In this document: piece by piece, positions 1-9,452 of the stretch
Position numbering within the stretch: position 1 is the first letter of the stretch
Layout: the number at the start of each line of letters is the position of its first letter
Assembly (NCBI RefSeq): GCF_033568475.1
Contig: NC_133120.1
Coordinates: 93,080,151 to 93,144,150, forward strand
DNA: 64,000 nt
Direction of reading: 5' to 3'
DNA from: Henckelia pumila
Taxonomy: Eukaryota > Streptophyta > Magnoliopsida > Lamiales > Gesneriaceae
The notes under the pieces: model-generated
Seen by the model: the letters and a program-made list of their open reading frames with translations, nothing else
Databases searched by the model: none
What the model was told of the DNA's origin: nothing
Made by a program: the position numbers and the translations under genes

Positions 1-121
1 TTATGGTTCAAGAAGAATTTCCAATACCTAAAGCATATAATTATACTTGCTCATCTTTATTGAAGTATCGACTCTCCTGTGCATCCTGTCGTAAGTTGTG
101 ACATATGGGTATGTGATTCAG

Positions 122-1041
122 GTATTGGCTTTACGCCACCGTGAAACTTAAGTGCTTGTTAGTGACAAATGATGAAATGAGAGATCACATTTTTGCACTT
201 CTTGGTAGCAACTTTTTCTTCAGATGGAAAGAAAGACATCAGGTTGGTTTATCTATGTTCCAGTTCCTCAATAAACTTAGTAGTTTATGTTTACATTAGT
301 TAAAAGTTCCTTTGCATAAAAAAATGTGACTTGGATCCCATTGACAAAAACTGCATGCAATAGGATGCAACACAAAAAATTATGTTAATATGGATGGATA
401 AATCAAGTGATATCTTGAAGTCAACATGATGGGTTTTTTTATTTCCTTTGATTTGTTTCCTTCCATTGAGGTAAGATAATGATTAGGACCTTGTTGGCCA
501 CTCGACAGAACATGTGTTTTGTCAGGGTCGGGTGGATAAGACTTAAGAGCCGTAATAAGGTAGTGTGATGATTTCTCGATGATGTTGAACATCCCAAGGC
601 AGATGAGAGCCATGTTTTCTGTGTTTTTAAACGATGCTTCACATTTGACTGAACTAAACAAGCATGTTGTTTTGTAGGTCAGATATACATTCGTGAAAGG
701 CAATCTGAAGCTTTTGATGCCACCTTTATATTCTGTTGTTATCCAGGTATTATCTGAACCCTCGTCTTTTCACTGTTTAAAATCTTTACTTTGAACACTA
801 TAAACCTATGTCTTGAGCTGAACAATTGTTCTCCATTTCGATTTCATCTTAAAAAAAATTTCATCTATTTCAGGAATCTGACAAGGGATCATGGCATATA
901 CCCTCGGCAGAAGAAGCCAGTGATGAGCGCTTCAGAACCTGGCTCTGCGTCACACGATCAGGTTCCCATGAAGCTGAAGAAGTTTCCTGCAGCAATCATA
1001 TTTCAAACAACAGTTCCAGAAACGGTGGTGACGTTTTCTAG
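122..1041 (+). CDS. PRORP: Proteinaceous RNase P (PRORP), C-terminal three exons
   Basis: This is the 3' end of a plant protein-only RNase P, which removes 5' leaders from precursor tRNAs in organelles or the nucleus. Seen: three exons with AG/GT borders at 122-242, 678-746 and 874-1041, ending in TAG. Exon 1 reads YWLYATVKLKCLLVTNDEMR followed by DHIFALLGSNFFFRWKERHQ. Exon 2 reads VRYTFVKGNLKL and on to YSVVIQ. Exon 3 begins ESDKGSWHIP and contains RTWLCVTR. Known: this is the NYN metallonuclease domain, and the two Asp in TNDEMRDH match catalytic metal ligands of Arabidopsis PRORP1. The preceding Asp pair of the active site would lie in an exon left of the window. The last residues are a low-complexity Ser/Asn tail. 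Reading frames join in phase and no lesion is seen. Which paralogue this is, and its compartment, cannot be told without the N terminus. Confidence 0.88.
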
Positions 1042-1535
1042 AGTTTTTGAGCGTGAAATTGATTATGCAAACGACAAAGGGATATCGATCAAAGTTTGAA
1101 GTGGTTGGAAAGCTTCAGTTTCTCATGGAAGATGGCTAAGACGCTGACTCCCCACTCAGCAATTCCATTCGAAAATTTAGGCTCTGTGACGCCTAAGATT
1201 TTCAGCTTCATTTCTATCTTCAAATTTTGGCAGTTTTGTTGCTTGGTTAATTTTAAAAAAGGGTCCCCAGATTCGGGCTTCATTTATAATAATATAAATC
1301 GTTTCAAATTTGGTCCCATCCAAAGCCCCACCCAAGAATTTCTCCCCATCAAATGAATACTGCACAAAAACAGTTACGAACTAAAATTCCACAATAAACC
1401 GTTATAAAATCCTAAACACAACTGCATTGAATGGTTCACAAAATTAAAATACAATGATAAGAACATAAAGTAAATTAAACAGCCTTAAGAACATTAAATT
1501 ATTGACCTAGAACGTAGCATTTATCCTTCAAACTT
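1042..1535. other. Intergenic region between convergent genes
   Basis: This stretch should hold the 3' UTR of the PRORP gene (+) and that of the nodulin-like gene (-), which converge here. An AATAAA-like signal (acaataaac) lies near 1390 on the plus strand. Short open frames on both strands here have no recognisable protein content and are treated as chance. Confidence 0.5.
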
Positions 1536-2349
1536 TTACATGACAGTAACGGCGACAGAAACAACATAAAAGAGAACGACTTCTGTCACGACAGGGAATG
1601 TTCCTGCGCCGGAATACGGCGAAGGTGCCGGAGAAGCGTCCATGTTTCTCGGGTTCACCGATATCACTTCCACCATCAGTCTTTGCCCGCTTTTGCAGTG
1701 ATCCGGGTCGGCGCTCACAATGTAAAGTGGGCCGGATCGATCCAGATTGATCAAGGTGTGCCCATCATTGAACACCGAAATTGGACGAGTTGAGTTGCAG
1801 TGATAGTATCCCCACTTGTCCACTATCTGGACGGTATCGCTCTTGTACTCAAAACCTGTACATATTATTCAAGAAATGAAACGAGACGAAACATTTTTTT
1901 GTAAATATTATTTAAATGCCAATATATACTAATCTCCTCTCATGCATTCCTGTATTAATTCATCATGTGTCAAATATCATACACAATGGTGGCAGCAGAA
2001 GAAACAAGCAACGAGTCAATGCATGAATTATTTACTAAACTATTTCAACGCAAATTCATTGATTGCCCTGTATCATACATCATTGTTTTGAAACAAACAA
2101 TCGAGAAGATGAAATGAAGCATATATAAAAACATATCAACTTACGCAGTGAATCTCCGACGTGGAATCTCTTGGTTGCAGCCCATCTGTAGTACATATCA
2201 GTTTCATTGGCGGAAGGCTGCCGCCATCCCTCATCTCCGCCCACTTTGAACTCCTCCGCCGCCGTGGCAGGAGCATAACCGACGACAGACAGAACTATCA
2301 AAACAGAGAAGCCAAAACCCAAGAAAGTCTCCATTTTATGGGGCTTCAT
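1536..2349 (-). CDS. Early nodulin-like protein (phytocyanin domain, GPI-anchored type)
   Basis: A complete two-exon gene of about 174 residues. Exon 1 is 2349-2145 and ends CTGC|GTAAGT; exon 2 is 1855-1536 and follows TACAG; the split codon gives Arg. The first ATG is at 2349-2347 and another in frame at 2334-2332; either leads into a hydrophobic signal peptide ending around ATAAEEF. The mature part is a phytocyanin domain: EFKVGGDEGWRQP, then DKWGYYHCN and DHCKSGQRLMVEV, whose two Cys form the conserved disulfide. The Cys copper ligand of blue copper proteins is absent (IVSADPDHC), as in early nodulin-like proteins, so no copper is expected. A Pro/Ser/Ala-rich stretch (SPAPSPYSG) and a hydrophobic C terminus suggest arabinogalactan glycosylation and a GPI anchor at the plasma membrane. 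No lesions are visible. Family call is firm; the exact member is not. Confidence 0.9.
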
Positions 2350-2427
2350 TGCATCTGAATTCTTTATTATTTGTTTAGAAATGAAGTAGATAGATAAAGA
2401 GAAATTGGAATTTTAATTGTGAATTGG

Positions 2428-2434
2428 ATATATA
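2428..2434 (-). promoter_or_regulatory. Probable TATA box of the nodulin-like gene
   Basis: On the minus strand the sequence reads CTATATATCC about 80 bases upstream of the start codon at 2349, with a CCAATTC motif just downstream. Spacing suits a plant TATA box followed by a short 5' leader. Inference from position and sequence only. Confidence 0.5.
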
Positions 2435-2960
2435 GAATGGTGGTGAGGAGGGATTTTTTGAAAATTCGAGAGTAACCGCCGGAGGAGTGGTGGATCGTGG
2501 CGGTTGACGGCAGTTATGTACCTTCATGGGTCGAAATCCTTTATGGCGTTGGGCCACACACAGCCCAGCCATACATGTGTTTTTGGGCTATACAAACATT
2601 TTGGGCTTACAAACTGCTGTTAAATAACTTAAATGCCCAGTTTTGCCCATATAACAAGTCCGCCCCTGAATTGGTTTTACATTCACAGAAAAATTGTGAC
2701 ACATTTTATTATCTTCCATATATATATATATATATATATCTGGAACAAAATATTAAATTTCTGGTTATGCATGTAAGATATAATATTAAATGCTCGCATG
2801 ATATACTAAATACAATTTATATTAATTAATTCAAAATTATAAAAACAAACTTGTAGCTAGCAAATTAAAAGATTTCACTTAAATTAGTCATCGATCGGAT
2901 CCCATACAAACAACATATATAAATATATAAACTAAACAACATAATAATGGACGAATACAT
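2435..2960. other. Intergenic, AT-rich
   Basis: Upstream region of the nodulin-like gene followed by AT-rich sequence with a (TA)n run near 2718-2739. No gene is recognised. The open frames seen here lack any known domain. Confidence 0.5.
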
Positions 2961-3187
2961 TATTCTTGCAAGTACATACATAATCGATCCACATTCAGGT
3001 TCGAAACCACGAGAAATTGAAACCGGAAACGAAATGAAATTACTCGAATCGATCGGTACTACTCGGATAGCCACACAAAAAACAACCAGCAAGAAACCGC
3101 TTGAAAAGGTCAAGCCTATGGCCACAGCAACGCGATCACACAAATTAGAAGGCAAGGGCTTGCAGAAACACGACTACTTTCCTTGAT
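2960..3187 (-). pseudogene. CASP-like protein, terminal-exon remnant
   Basis: The minus strand encodes NLCDRVAVAIGLTFSSGFLL followed by VVFCVAIRV, a hydrophobic helix that fits the fourth transmembrane segment of the CASP-like (DUF588/MARVEL-type) family, which typically has Cys-containing sequence just before it. The DNA aligns with 7205-7298 on the plus strand, where the same helix is present but shifted out of frame, so both derive from one terminal exon. No clear acceptor site borders it (TTTCTGCAAG instead of CAG). Likely a detached exon; the downstream reading to 2865 is unsupported. Assignment rests on hydrophobic pattern and on linkage to clearer CASP-like exons nearby. Confidence 0.45.
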
Positions 3188-3496
3188 TTTTAGGCACACG
3201 TATATGGGCACGATTTATAATTATATAGTATACATTTACAAAAAAAAAAAAAAATGATACGAGTTACAAATCAAAAAGAATGATTAAATATAAATTTTAA
3301 AAGTTGGTTTGATTTAATATTACACATAATTATAAAATCATTTCTTCACTTGAAAAAAAAAAGTCTCTTTCAAAAATTCATTAAGAGCAGTTATACGGAC
3401 CAATCATTTTAATTAATTTACGTAATGTCGTAAACATATTTGGCACACGTCACTCCATCTATTTAAAGGCAAAAGCTAGCTGGAAATAAAATGTAC

Positions 3497-3503
3497 TATA
3501 TAA
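3497..3503 (+). promoter_or_regulatory. Probable TATA box of CASP-like exon 1 (+)
   Basis: TATATAA lies 77 bases before the ATG at 3580, in a stretch conserved in the inverted copy and in the third copy near 13600. Position and conservation suggest it is the original promoter of the CASP-like gene. Confidence 0.5.
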
Positions 3504-3579
3504 GTTTATAATTACCCTTTCACTTCATTATTCATTTCAAACCAAACAAACAACGAAAGAAAGAAAAGAAAGGTGAGAG

Positions 3580-3797
3580 ATGACGAGTAATGTATCCAGA
3601 GATGATGTGGTCCTTGAGACGACGGAGACCAGGGCGAACGGTGGGCTGAGGAACGACGGCCAGGAGGTGGCTGGGTATCGGAAAGCTGACGTCATCCAAG
3701 TGTGCATCCGATTGTTGTGTACGTTGAGCAGCTTGGGAGGTATGTTTCTGATGATGACGGTGAAGCAGGATAGCTTCGGCACTTCCGTCTACTCGCC
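3580..3797 (+). CDS. CASP-like protein, exon 1 (N terminus and first membrane helix)
   Basis: An ATG opens a 72-codon exon that ends SVYSP at a GTAAGT donor (3798). The N terminus is polar; then RKADVIQVCIRLLCTLSSLG and GMFLMMTVKQ give the conserved Arg-start and first transmembrane helix of CASP-like proteins, ending in the typical helix boundary before the first extracellular loop. These are four-helix plasma-membrane proteins related to the Casparian-strip scaffold. The only plus-strand candidates for the rest of the gene are damaged copies at 6869-7040 and 7160-7298, so the gene is probably not functional as a whole. Two further copies of this exon exist on the minus strand (4422-4540, about 13370-13530). 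Exon call is good; function of the locus is doubtful. Confidence 0.6.
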
Positions 3798-3897
3798 GTA
3801 AGTTTTTTTTTTTTTTTACAAAATAATTCCAAACATTTTTCATTAATTTCAACATTAACATCACACACCTTAATTAATTTAGTACCAAAATGCTGAC

Positions 3898-4310
3898 CCT
3901 TTACTTTTTGATGAGCAAATAAATTAACATAATGGTATCATTAAAAAAAATATTCATATGCTAGATTGAAATCTACCAAAAATAAGATTAAGATACCAAT
4001 ATATTACCTTAATTATACAAACACGTCAATTTCGTATTTATTACGACTTTTCTACTTTTATCACTCCCAAGTCCCGTGCATGAAATGAACGGTTTAGTAC
4101 ATGCCGCCCGCAGGGCACTACTATGCGGGTGACGTGTAACCTCATGATTGGTTAAAATTAGTGGGTTCTATGTGGGGCCCATTGATTTTAACCAATCATG
4201 AGCCGACACGTCACCCGTAGGGCACTACCCTGCGGGTAGCATCTACTCAACCGAAATGAACCCATGACCGATATTATTCACCCAGTGCTCAAAATTATTT
4301 CACAACTGGA
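3898..4310 (+). repeat. Duplicated intron or flank segment carrying a MITE
   Basis: Apart from the MITE at 4091-4252 this segment matches 7460-7692 in direct orientation; shared blocks include atttcgtatttattacgact-type sequence and cactcccaagtccc before the insertion site, and ccagtgctcaaaat after it. A partial inverted copy lies at about 6030-6190. It shows that the CASP-like locus was duplicated before the MITE inserted. Confidence 0.7.
4091..4252. mobile_element. Mutator-type MITE with 9-bp target duplication
   Basis: A 162-base element with long terminal inverted repeats: the left end starts GGTTTAGTACATGC and the right end, reverse complemented, starts GGTTGAGTAGATGC. The inverted similarity runs about 65 bases, through CCCGCAGGG, GGGTGACGTGT and CATGATTGGTTAAAAT. 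It is flanked by the identical 9-base repeat GAAATGAAC (4082-4090 and 4253-4261), the target duplication length of Mutator-like elements. The homologous segment at 7602-7620 has a single gaatgaac and no insert, so it serves as an empty site. No coding capacity. Confidence 0.9.
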
Positions 4311-4355
4311 CTTTTCTGTTTGTTTTTCTTTTTCCCAAAGTGTGCAATTGTAATA

Positions 4356-4926
4356 TGTTAATGTTGAAGTTAATGAAAAATGTTTGGAATTATTTTGTAA
4401 AAAAAAAAAAAAAAAACTTACGGCGAGTAGACGGGAGTGTCGAAGCCATCCTGCTTCACCGTCATCATCAGAAACATACCTCCCATGCTGCTCAACGTAC
4501 ACAACAAACGGATGCACACTTTGGACACATTACTCGTCATCTCTCACCTTTCTTTTCTTTCTTTCGTTGTTTGTTTGGTTTGAAATGAAAAATGAAGTGA
4601 AATGGTAATTATTAACTTATATAATACATTTCATTTCCAGCTAGCTTTTGCCTTTAAACAGGAGTGAACGTGAATTAATTAAAATGATGGGTCCGTATAA
4701 CTGCTTTTAATGAATTTTTGAAAGAGATTTTTTTTTTTAAAGTGAAGAAATGATTTTATAATTATGTGTAATATTAAATCAAACCCAACTTTTAAAATTT
4801 ATATTTAATCATTCTTTTTGATTTGTAACTCGTATCATTTTTATTTTTTTTTGTAAATGTATACTGTATAATTATAAATCGTGCCCATATACGTGTGCCT
4901 AAAAATCAAGGAAAGTAGTCGTGTTT
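4356..4926 (-). repeat. Right arm of the inverted repeat
   Basis: Reverse complement of 3165-3863, including promoter, exon 1 and start of intron 1 of the CASP-like gene. It is shorter because of an internal deletion in the exon and small indels. The poly-A/T run next to the donor site differs in length between arms (4400-4416 here). Confidence 0.85.
4422..4540 (-). pseudogene. CASP-like exon 1, inverted copy with in-frame deletion
   Basis: On the minus strand an ATG (4540-4538) opens 39 codons and two bases to a GTAAGT donor, the same phase as the plus-strand exon. Compared with 3580-3797 it keeps MTSNVS, then jumps directly to VCIRLLCTLSS, missing 33 residues of the polar N terminus without breaking the frame. 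The helix and the SP end before the donor are kept. No matching downstream exon lies in proper order on this strand within a normal intron distance, so it is listed as a pseudogene fragment. Confidence 0.6.
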
Positions 4927-5402
4927 CAAATTGATACACACACAACATATTAAGCAAGAGCGTGTTGAATTTCTATTTAGTTTTTCAATGTTATTAAACT
5001 TTTGATCGAGTCTTTAGTCTTTTGAAGTCATTAGTTGAGTTGTTGGAGTCGTGGGCCTTGTGGCTTTATTGGCTACAAAAAATGTTGGGTTGTTGCTTAA
5101 TTTTAGAAATACAACTATAAGTTTTTTTGTTTTTTTTTTTGAGAGTATAAGTATGAGTTGTAATGCTATATAGGTGACTATTTATCTTATTAATATATTC
5201 AATTTTTTTCTTTTCCTCAGACATAATAGCCTTATCTTCTGACTTCAATTTTGTAAGCTTCCGCCTTTAATTCATTTGTGATCAGAGCCTCTCACAATAA
5301 CCAATGTTGGTTTGGCAGACAGTAATTTTTCCTCATCATAATATCATTAATTATTTTCAACAACAAATTAACATTTGATATTAAAATATAATAATAATGT
5401 AC
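4927..5402. other. AT-rich spacer
   Basis: No gene or clear repeat recognised. Contains several homopolymer T runs. Open frames are short and low in complexity. Confidence 0.5.
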
Positions 5403-5584
5403 ATGCATTGCGTGGGAGGCTTTACTAGCTAGTAATAGTATATAAAATACCTGATCAACAGCAAAAATGAGCCATGCCTGATTCCTATAAGGAATGATTG
5501 GAGGTTTGCTCAACATTCCCCGCAATTTTCCGCCCCATTGAATCGATGAATGAATTGTTGCCACGCCACATACTCCGACCAGAG
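5403..5584 (-). pseudogene. CASP-like central exon (second and third helix region), minus strand
   Basis: The minus strand reads LVGVCGVATIHSSIQWGGKL and then NQAWLIFAVDQVFYILLLAS. The pattern AW.IFA.DQV.YILLLAS is the third-helix signature of CASP-like proteins, with the conserved Asp of that helix. The frame is open across the exon, but the expected acceptor is not present: the sequence before the exon is ATCAATTCTCTGG, where the paralogous copy at 6865 has ATCAG. A (ATT)n microsatellite at 5588-5617 abuts it. The donor is uncertain (GTACAT at 5402 is possible). Coding potential is intact but splicing looks lost. Confidence 0.55.
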
Positions 5585-5587
5585 AAT

Positions 5588-5617
5588 TGATTATTATTAT
5601 TATTATTATTATTATTT
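5588..5617. repeat. (ATT)n microsatellite
   Basis: About ten tandem ATT units next to the CASP-like central exon, in the position of the polypyrimidine and acceptor region of its intron. Confidence 0.9.
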
Positions 5618-6190
5618 CAACACAAAATTTACATTACTCAACCATTCTTTTCATCCATTTCTTGTTGCGTTTTCTCTTTAGTTTGCAACATATTTAATTT
5701 TTAAAGATTTCAAGTTTAACAAGCTGGTACACTTCAATAATGAATCATATATATATATACTAGCGCCTAGCTAGAATTATGTGTTTAATTTATATGGCTA
5801 TTTGTTCTGAAGGAGAATATATATGGAATTTCAAAAGATAATTAAAGTGGTCCACGGGTTCTTGTTTTTATACACTCTGGTGTATGGCATTAAGAAAGAG
5901 GGCCCTTTCCAGACTTCTGTCTCCATTAATATAATATCGTTTTGAGGGAGGTTAATTATAACAAGGACAAAACCAAAATTCCCATAAAAGATGACATTAC
6001 AGAGTCATGATAAGCAAATAATCATTAAAAGAAAATTAAGGTAATATATTGATGTCTTAATCCTATTTTCTTTCAATGATACCATTATGTCAATTTATTT
6101 GCTCGTCATGAATTTATAATGTCATGCATCTTTTATTGATAAAACTAAAAAAGTCGTAATAAATACGAAGTTGATGTATTTGTATAATTA
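5618..6190. repeat. Duplicated non-coding segments of the CASP-like locus
   Basis: 5893-6050 matches 7355-7510 in direct orientation (shared blocks around gacttctgtctccatta and gatgacattacagagtcatg). About 6030-6190 is an inverted partial copy of the 3900-4060 segment. No coding sequence recognised. Confidence 0.6.
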
Positions 6191-6655
6191 GACATAGTTT
6201 GGTACATATGATAGGATAAATATATGATATATAATATAAGGATAAATTTAGGATAAGTAAAATGATAGGATACTATAGTGAATTTTTGGTATGATAAATT
6301 TAGGATAAGTAAAATGATAGGATACTATAGTGAATTTTTGGTATGATTTTAATAAGAGTTATTAAATTTATATATTCGATTTTAATGAAAAAATTAACCC
6401 TACCGTAATGTAGAGGAGAATGAGGCGTGTTTAAAGTTTAGATGTTTTTATATGTGGAGGGTAATCATGTATTTTTGTAGTATTTTTTAGTTGTATTAAA
6501 TTTATCACACCAAATCAAAGGGATACGTAGTTCCCTTGTCAAAACATTTATCAAGGGTCGTTGACTTATCATGGGCTTTTTAAAAATGTACCAAGCATGA
6601 GATGGAGAATGATAATTTATTAATCACTCCCTTATCATGTGTACCAAACTAAGTC
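6191..6655. mobile_element. MITE-like element with about 23-bp terminal inverted repeats
   Basis: The left end reads GACATAGTTTGGTACATATG and the right end, reverse complemented, reads GACTTAGTTTGGTACACATG, giving near-perfect terminal inverted repeats of about 23 bases. TA flanks both ends, which would fit a mariner-type target, but a two-base match is weak evidence. No transposase is encoded. An internal 52-base unit is duplicated in tandem (6241-6344). A truncated relative occurs at 14202-14260. Confidence 0.7.
6241..6344. repeat. 52-base perfect tandem duplication inside the MITE-like element
   Basis: 6241-6292 and 6293-6344 are identical copies beginning gataaatttaggataag. Their identity indicates a recent duplication by slippage or unequal exchange. 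Confidence 0.9.
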
Positions 6656-6659
6656 TAAA

Positions 6660-6868
6660 TGTATTATATTGATGTCTTAATCCTATTTTCATTCAATGAT
6701 ACCATTTTTGTCAATTTATTTGCTCATCATGAATTTATAATGCCATACATATAAATGAGCAAATTAAGGAAAAAACCCAACATGAAATGGATGAAAATGA
6801 GTGGTTGAGTAATGTAAATTTTTTGTTGAAAAAATAATAATATTAGTAATTATCATCATCATCATCAG
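6660..6868. other. Intron-like AT-rich sequence
   Basis: Contains another copy of the tattgatgtcttaatcctat block seen at 6043-6062. It ends in an (ATC)n run that supplies the AG acceptor for the next exon copy. Confidence 0.5.
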
Positions 6869-7040
6869 GTTTCTGGTAGTAATGTGCGGCATGATGGCAA
6901 TTCATTCATTTTGTCAAATGTGCATAAAATTGGGGGGAATGTTGAGCTAACCTCCCATCATTCCTTGTAGGAAAGATGGATGGGTCCTTTTTTCTGCAGA
7001 TCTGGTATGGTAAATCCTCCCACACAATGCACATGTACAT
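6869..7040 (+). pseudogene. CASP-like central exon, plus-strand copy with premature stop
   Basis: Homologous base by base to the minus-strand exon at 5403-5584. After an AG at 6867-6868 it reads FLVVMCGMMAIHSF and then reaches an in-frame TAA at the position where the other copy has a Lys codon (GGMLS then stop). Further differences destroy the conserved DQV helix motif. This copy therefore cannot complete the CASP-like gene that starts at 3580. Confidence 0.6.
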
Positions 7041-7159
7041 GATTATATTTTAATATCAAATGTTTGTTGTTTTTTTTATTCTATACATTTACATTTAAAA
7101 AATAATAATACGAGTAATTTAACGTATGTGTATATATATAAATAAATTCATGGCTGCAG

Positions 7160-7298
7160 ATAAATACACTCGCTTTGACGAGTGCGGGATTAAGTACTAC
7201 ATCACGTCTCCTTCCGGATTTGTGCAAGCTATTCTTTCTGTGATCTTGTTGTTGTGGCCGTATAGACTTAACCTTTATAAGCTGTTTCTTGCTGGCTA
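7160..7298 (+). pseudogene. CASP-like terminal exon, frameshifted copy
   Basis: After a CTGCAG acceptor at 7154-7159 the sequence opens KYTRFDECGIKYYITSPSGF and runs hydrophobic (AILSVILLLWPYRL) to a TAG at 7296-7298. The DNA aligns with the helix at 2960-3187, but the CDxVAVA reading lies in another frame here and hits a stop, so an indel shifted the frame. A terminal exon that could still be read, but not as the family sequence. Confidence 0.5.
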
Positions 7299-7756
7299 GC
7301 TAGCTATCTATTTGTTTTGAAAGATAATTAATTAAAGAGCTGTACGTCTTTTCAGACTTGTGTCTCCATTATATTATTATACAACCGTTTGAGGGGGGTT
7401 AATTATGACAAGGACGTACAAAAGCAAAATTCCCATAAAAGATGACATTACAGAGTCATGATAAGCAAATAAATTGACATAATGCAGGTATCATTAAAAG
7501 AAAATAGAATTAAGAAAGAAATATATTACCTTAATTGTATAGACACATATCAATTTCGTATTTATTAGGTACGACTTTTCTACTTTTATCACTCCCAAGT
7601 CCAGTGCATGAATGAACCAATATTGATCACCGGCCACAAGTGATTGGTTCATCACCGGCCACCAGTGCTCAAAATATTTCTTCATACTGGACTTTCCCAA
7701 ATTCGATCATGGAAACAAATAACATTGACGAAAATATTTACACACGAACTCAAAAA
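7299..7756. repeat. Duplicated flank, empty-site copy of the MITE-bearing segment
   Basis: 7460-7692 corresponds to 3898-4310 without the 162-base MITE. The remainder matches 5890-6050. No gene recognised. The AAAAA at 7752-7756 is the target duplication of element A. Confidence 0.65.
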
Positions 7757-9225
7757 TGTCACGCCTCGAGACCGAGACGTGCCACCGGCGTTGTTTCAAA
7801 TTCACACAAATTATAAAACAACCAGCCTCGTAGTACAGTATAAACCAAACCAGTCTATTATCATAAATAAACTTCAAAACATTATCTTTACAACTCGATA
7901 AATCCAAAATAATGAAACGATTGCGGAAGCGTCTAAAAACTTAATAACAAAATATTAAAGCAAAAATCCCAGTAATAAAAATAACGAAATTTAGTCTTAT
8001 TATTTCTCTATCACCATCCCCAAAACATATCTTGTTCACGATCCTCTAAATCGCCATCTTCATCATCTGGAAGGGAAAAAGTAAGGGGGGTGAGTGTTTT
8101 GGAAAACACTCAGCAAGTGGGAGCCGATCGATCATATCAAATATATACATATATATATTTATCTCAAAACTTGTAATATATTCCATAACAAAACATTTCT
8201 TTCATGTCCCAACAAAGCATAACAAAGCATAATATCATCATAACAAAATAGACATTATTTACATACTTTGGCCAGACACTGAAATTCCTCTCATTAATCG
8301 TGGCTAACTGATCAGTTCCCCTATATGTAATCCCTCTAAGGGGTGAGGTCATGGAACGGTTATTATTACCCACCGCATCAGGGCCATAACATAACATGGT
8401 TCGGAAATTCCTTTTCCACTCTTAATTTGAGTCATAACAGTGCCAAAACATACTTATAACAAATTCATCAAGAATATCAATTACATAGCAAAATTCGAAA
8501 GAATATCATGAACGATCGAAATTTTAAATCATACATAAGGTTTTAAAACAAAAGCCCACTTACCGTAGATGTGTACAGAAATCAATAACCTTGCAAATCC
8601 TGGACCAAAACTTCAATGAAAATTCGGAAGTACTTCTCGAAACACACTAATCTGTGAACCAACCAAAGCAAGCCCTTTTCTTTCTTTAATTTATTCCCAA
8701 TTCACGAAAGTGATCTGACAAACCTTGAGAAATTTTACTCTCTCAAATCCCTAGGATAACTCAACGTGTAACTAGGGAAAAGTGGTTGGAAAATCCCTTA
8801 GGCCACTTGCAACCAAAAGTTGACTAAACCAACCGAAAGAAAATAAGGAGAAAAGTGGACAGAAATTAACTCTATTGCTTAGGTTGCTACACGAAAATAT
8901 GGAGATTAAAAGAGAGAATGAGTGATTTTCCTTAAGCTTTGAACCTCTATTTATAGGCACACAATAGGAGTTTGAGATTGACTAGGATAGTGACTTTCAA
9001 AATTTGAATTCAAATCTATCTCCCAAGATTTGACCACACCTAGATCTTGATCACCTATTTTAATAATATTTTATCAAGATACCCAAAATTATATTCTATC
9101 TCCAACACTATCTCGATGAAATAAAATATACTAATATTAATTATCATAAATTAACTATTATCACAAATAAATAATTAAATAATAAAAGATCCTAAACGTA
9201 ATTTAGAAAAATTACGGTTTTCACA
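7757..9225 (-). repeat. 3' LTR of element A
   Basis: On the plus strand it begins TGTCACGCCTCGAGACC and ends GGTTTTCACA, giving TG...CA ends. It matches 11676-13139 with scattered substitutions and a few small indels, one being cacacaaattataaaac against attataaaac near 7800. Confidence 0.92.
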
Positions 9226-9452
9226 TTCTCCCCACCTTAAAAGAAGTTTCGTCCTCGAAACTTTGATTAACTTACTAGTAAGGGTCGCTAAGCTAAATGG
9301 TTCGATCGGTTACTCAGGTATAAGCTCCAACATCTTACGAACCTCTTAGATGTAAACAAATGGGTGGCGCCAAAATCGAACGAAACAGATAAAGAAACGT
9401 TGCTGATTAGAATGGTACCTTCCACGACTTTGTTTGCACCACCTGCTTCTTC

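Larger units (their letters stand above)
3165..3863 (+). repeat. Left arm of a large inverted repeat containing CASP-like exon 1
   Basis: This arm is the reverse complement of 4356-4926. Matching landmarks include the upstream block gcacacgtatatgggcacga (3192-3211), a promoter region, exon 1, the donor site and the first part of the intron. The right arm lacks about 99 bases of the exon. The two arms flank about 490 bases that include a MITE. Confidence 0.85.

Noticed and set aside
1089..1365. Open frames on both strands after the PRORP stop codon
   Set aside because: No splice-supported extension, no known domain, and they overlap each other on both strands in the expected 3' UTR.
2375..2829. 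Open frames in the upstream region of the nodulin-like gene
   Set aside because: Low-complexity AT-rich translation including a (TA)n run; no family resemblance.
7757..9225. Short open frames repeated at 8772-8960 and 12686-12874
   Set aside because: The two are the same frame in the two LTRs of element A; no domain and no reason to be coding.
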